In this document: in pieces, positions 6,187 to 6,524 of the stretch
How the letters are laid out: the number at the start of each line of letters is the position of its first letter
How positions within the stretch are numbered: position 1 is the first letter of the stretch
NCBI GenBank assembly: GCA_018065815.1
Contig: JAGHSP010000211.1
Location: 1 to 6,524 of the forward strand
Length of the DNA: 6,524 nucleotides
Source of the DNA: Candidatus Sodaliphilus limicaballi
Lineage (GTDB): Bacteria > Bacteroidota > Bacteroidia > Bacteroidales > Muribaculaceae
Reading direction: 5' to 3'
Program-made: the position numbers and the translations under genes
The notes under the pieces: model-generated
Seen by the model: the letters and a program-made list of their open reading frames with translations, nothing else
Told to the model about the DNA's origin: nothing
The model's database searches: none

Positions 6187-6480
6187 ATGAAACAGGACAT
6201 TGCTCCCATGCCCAAGACCTACCTGTGGGAATCAATACTAGTGACTTTCTTATGCTGCGTCCCTATGGGGGTGGTGGGTCTTTTCTACGCGGCAAGTGTG
6301 AGTACTTATTATCATCGCGGGGATATAAAGGAAGCGATGCGCAAGTCTCAGAGTGCCAGGACTTGGACTATGTGGGGGTTAGTCTTAGGCCTCATCTATA
6401 TTGCGGTGCTCATTGTGCTCATCGCCGTGTGCATGTTCATTTCCAGCCAAGGCGTATTCAAGTCTCGCCCCGACATGTAA
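6187..6480 (+). CDS. CD225/dispanin-family small membrane protein
   Basis: A 97-residue membrane protein of the CD225/dispanin type, the family that includes eukaryotic interferon-induced transmembrane proteins. The signature is seen as PKTYLWESILVTFLCCVPMG (9-28), with the Cys-Cys pair at 23-24 and Pro26. It continues as GLFYAASV, then GDIKEAMRKSQSARTW (45-60), which is the conserved intracellular loop. Hydrophobic segments lie at about 14-38 and 61-85. Bacterial members have no established function, though the fold suggests membrane association and possible effects on curvature or partner proteins. The ATG follows the serine hydrolase stop by 3 bases, so the two are almost certainly one transcript. 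A longer overlapping frame starting at 6144 lacks this signature and was rejected. Confidence 0.88.
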   Translation: MKQDIAPMPKTYLWESILVTFLCCVPMGVVGLFYAASVSTYYHRGDIKEAMRKSQSARTWTMWGLVLGLIYIAVLIVLIAVCMFISSQGVFKSRPDM

Positions 6481-6501
6481 ATAACTCGTGAGAAAACAAA
6501 A

Positions 6502-6517
6502 TGGCACGATTATTGCT
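6502..6517 (+). promoter_or_regulatory. Putative sigma-54 (RpoN) promoter
   Basis: TGGCACG, four bases, then TTGCT matches the sigma-54 -24/-12 consensus (TGGCACG-N4-TTGCW) at every specified position. It is followed by AT-rich sequence as expected, and transcription would start just past the window's right edge. It lies in the gap after the CD225-like gene. The competing reading is that ATG at 6501 starts a new gene (MARLLLIS, cut by the edge), because the preceding bases are A-rich as in other starts here. Confidence 0.5.
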
Positions 6518-6524
6518 TATATCC

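Noticed and set aside
6144..6491. Overlapping plus-strand frame of 115 residues
   Set aside because: It has no recognisable motif and overlaps the hydrolase end. The 6187-6480 frame carries the CD225 signature and sits 3 bases after the stop.

Overview
The window reads as a Bacteroidota (Bacteroidales) genome, most likely a gut Muribaculaceae-type or Prevotella-like organism. The evidence is three copies of the Bacteroidota -7 promoter box TAnnTTTG, start codons preceded by A/T-rich sequence instead of Shine-Dalgarno sites, a Bacteroidales-type AAA ATPase, an IS4-type transposase with a DUF4372-like N-terminus, and a C-terminal sorting-domain-like tail on the large secreted protein. The genus is inferred, not shown.

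Layout. Positions 1-220 (minus strand) are the 5' end of an insertion sequence: the first 35 codons of a transposase and its promoter. The element sits inside an AAA_14/DUF4143-type ATPase gene (215-607, minus), which keeps its own promoter, Walker A and Walker B but stops at the IS junction, so it is a pseudogene. Positions 608-994 are an AT-rich divergent intergenic region with the ATPase promoter, a tandem 33-bp repeat and a small palindrome.

The centrepiece is a 1318-residue exported protein (995-4951, plus). Its order is: signal peptide, an N-terminal domain that looks like a papain/C39-like cysteine peptidase (Q43, C49, H137, D153), three ricin-type beta-trefoil lectin domains, two GBS-Bsp-like repeats, a fourth ricin domain, a GH25 muramidase (D1039, D1126, E1128), and a type IX-like sorting tail. 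It is probably a secreted, glycan-binding enzyme with two peptidoglycan-directed activities. A strong intrinsic terminator (4974-5016) closes the unit.

Positions 5065-6480 form a second unit. It holds a serine beta-lactamase-fold hydrolase without a signal peptide, whose promoter lies so close to the ATG that the message may be leaderless. Three bases downstream is a small two-helix CD225/dispanin-type membrane protein. The last bases contain an exact sigma-54 -24/-12 consensus (6502-6517), probably for a gene beyond the window. A shared cell-envelope theme across the secreted hydrolase and the hydrolase/CD225 pair is possible but not proven.
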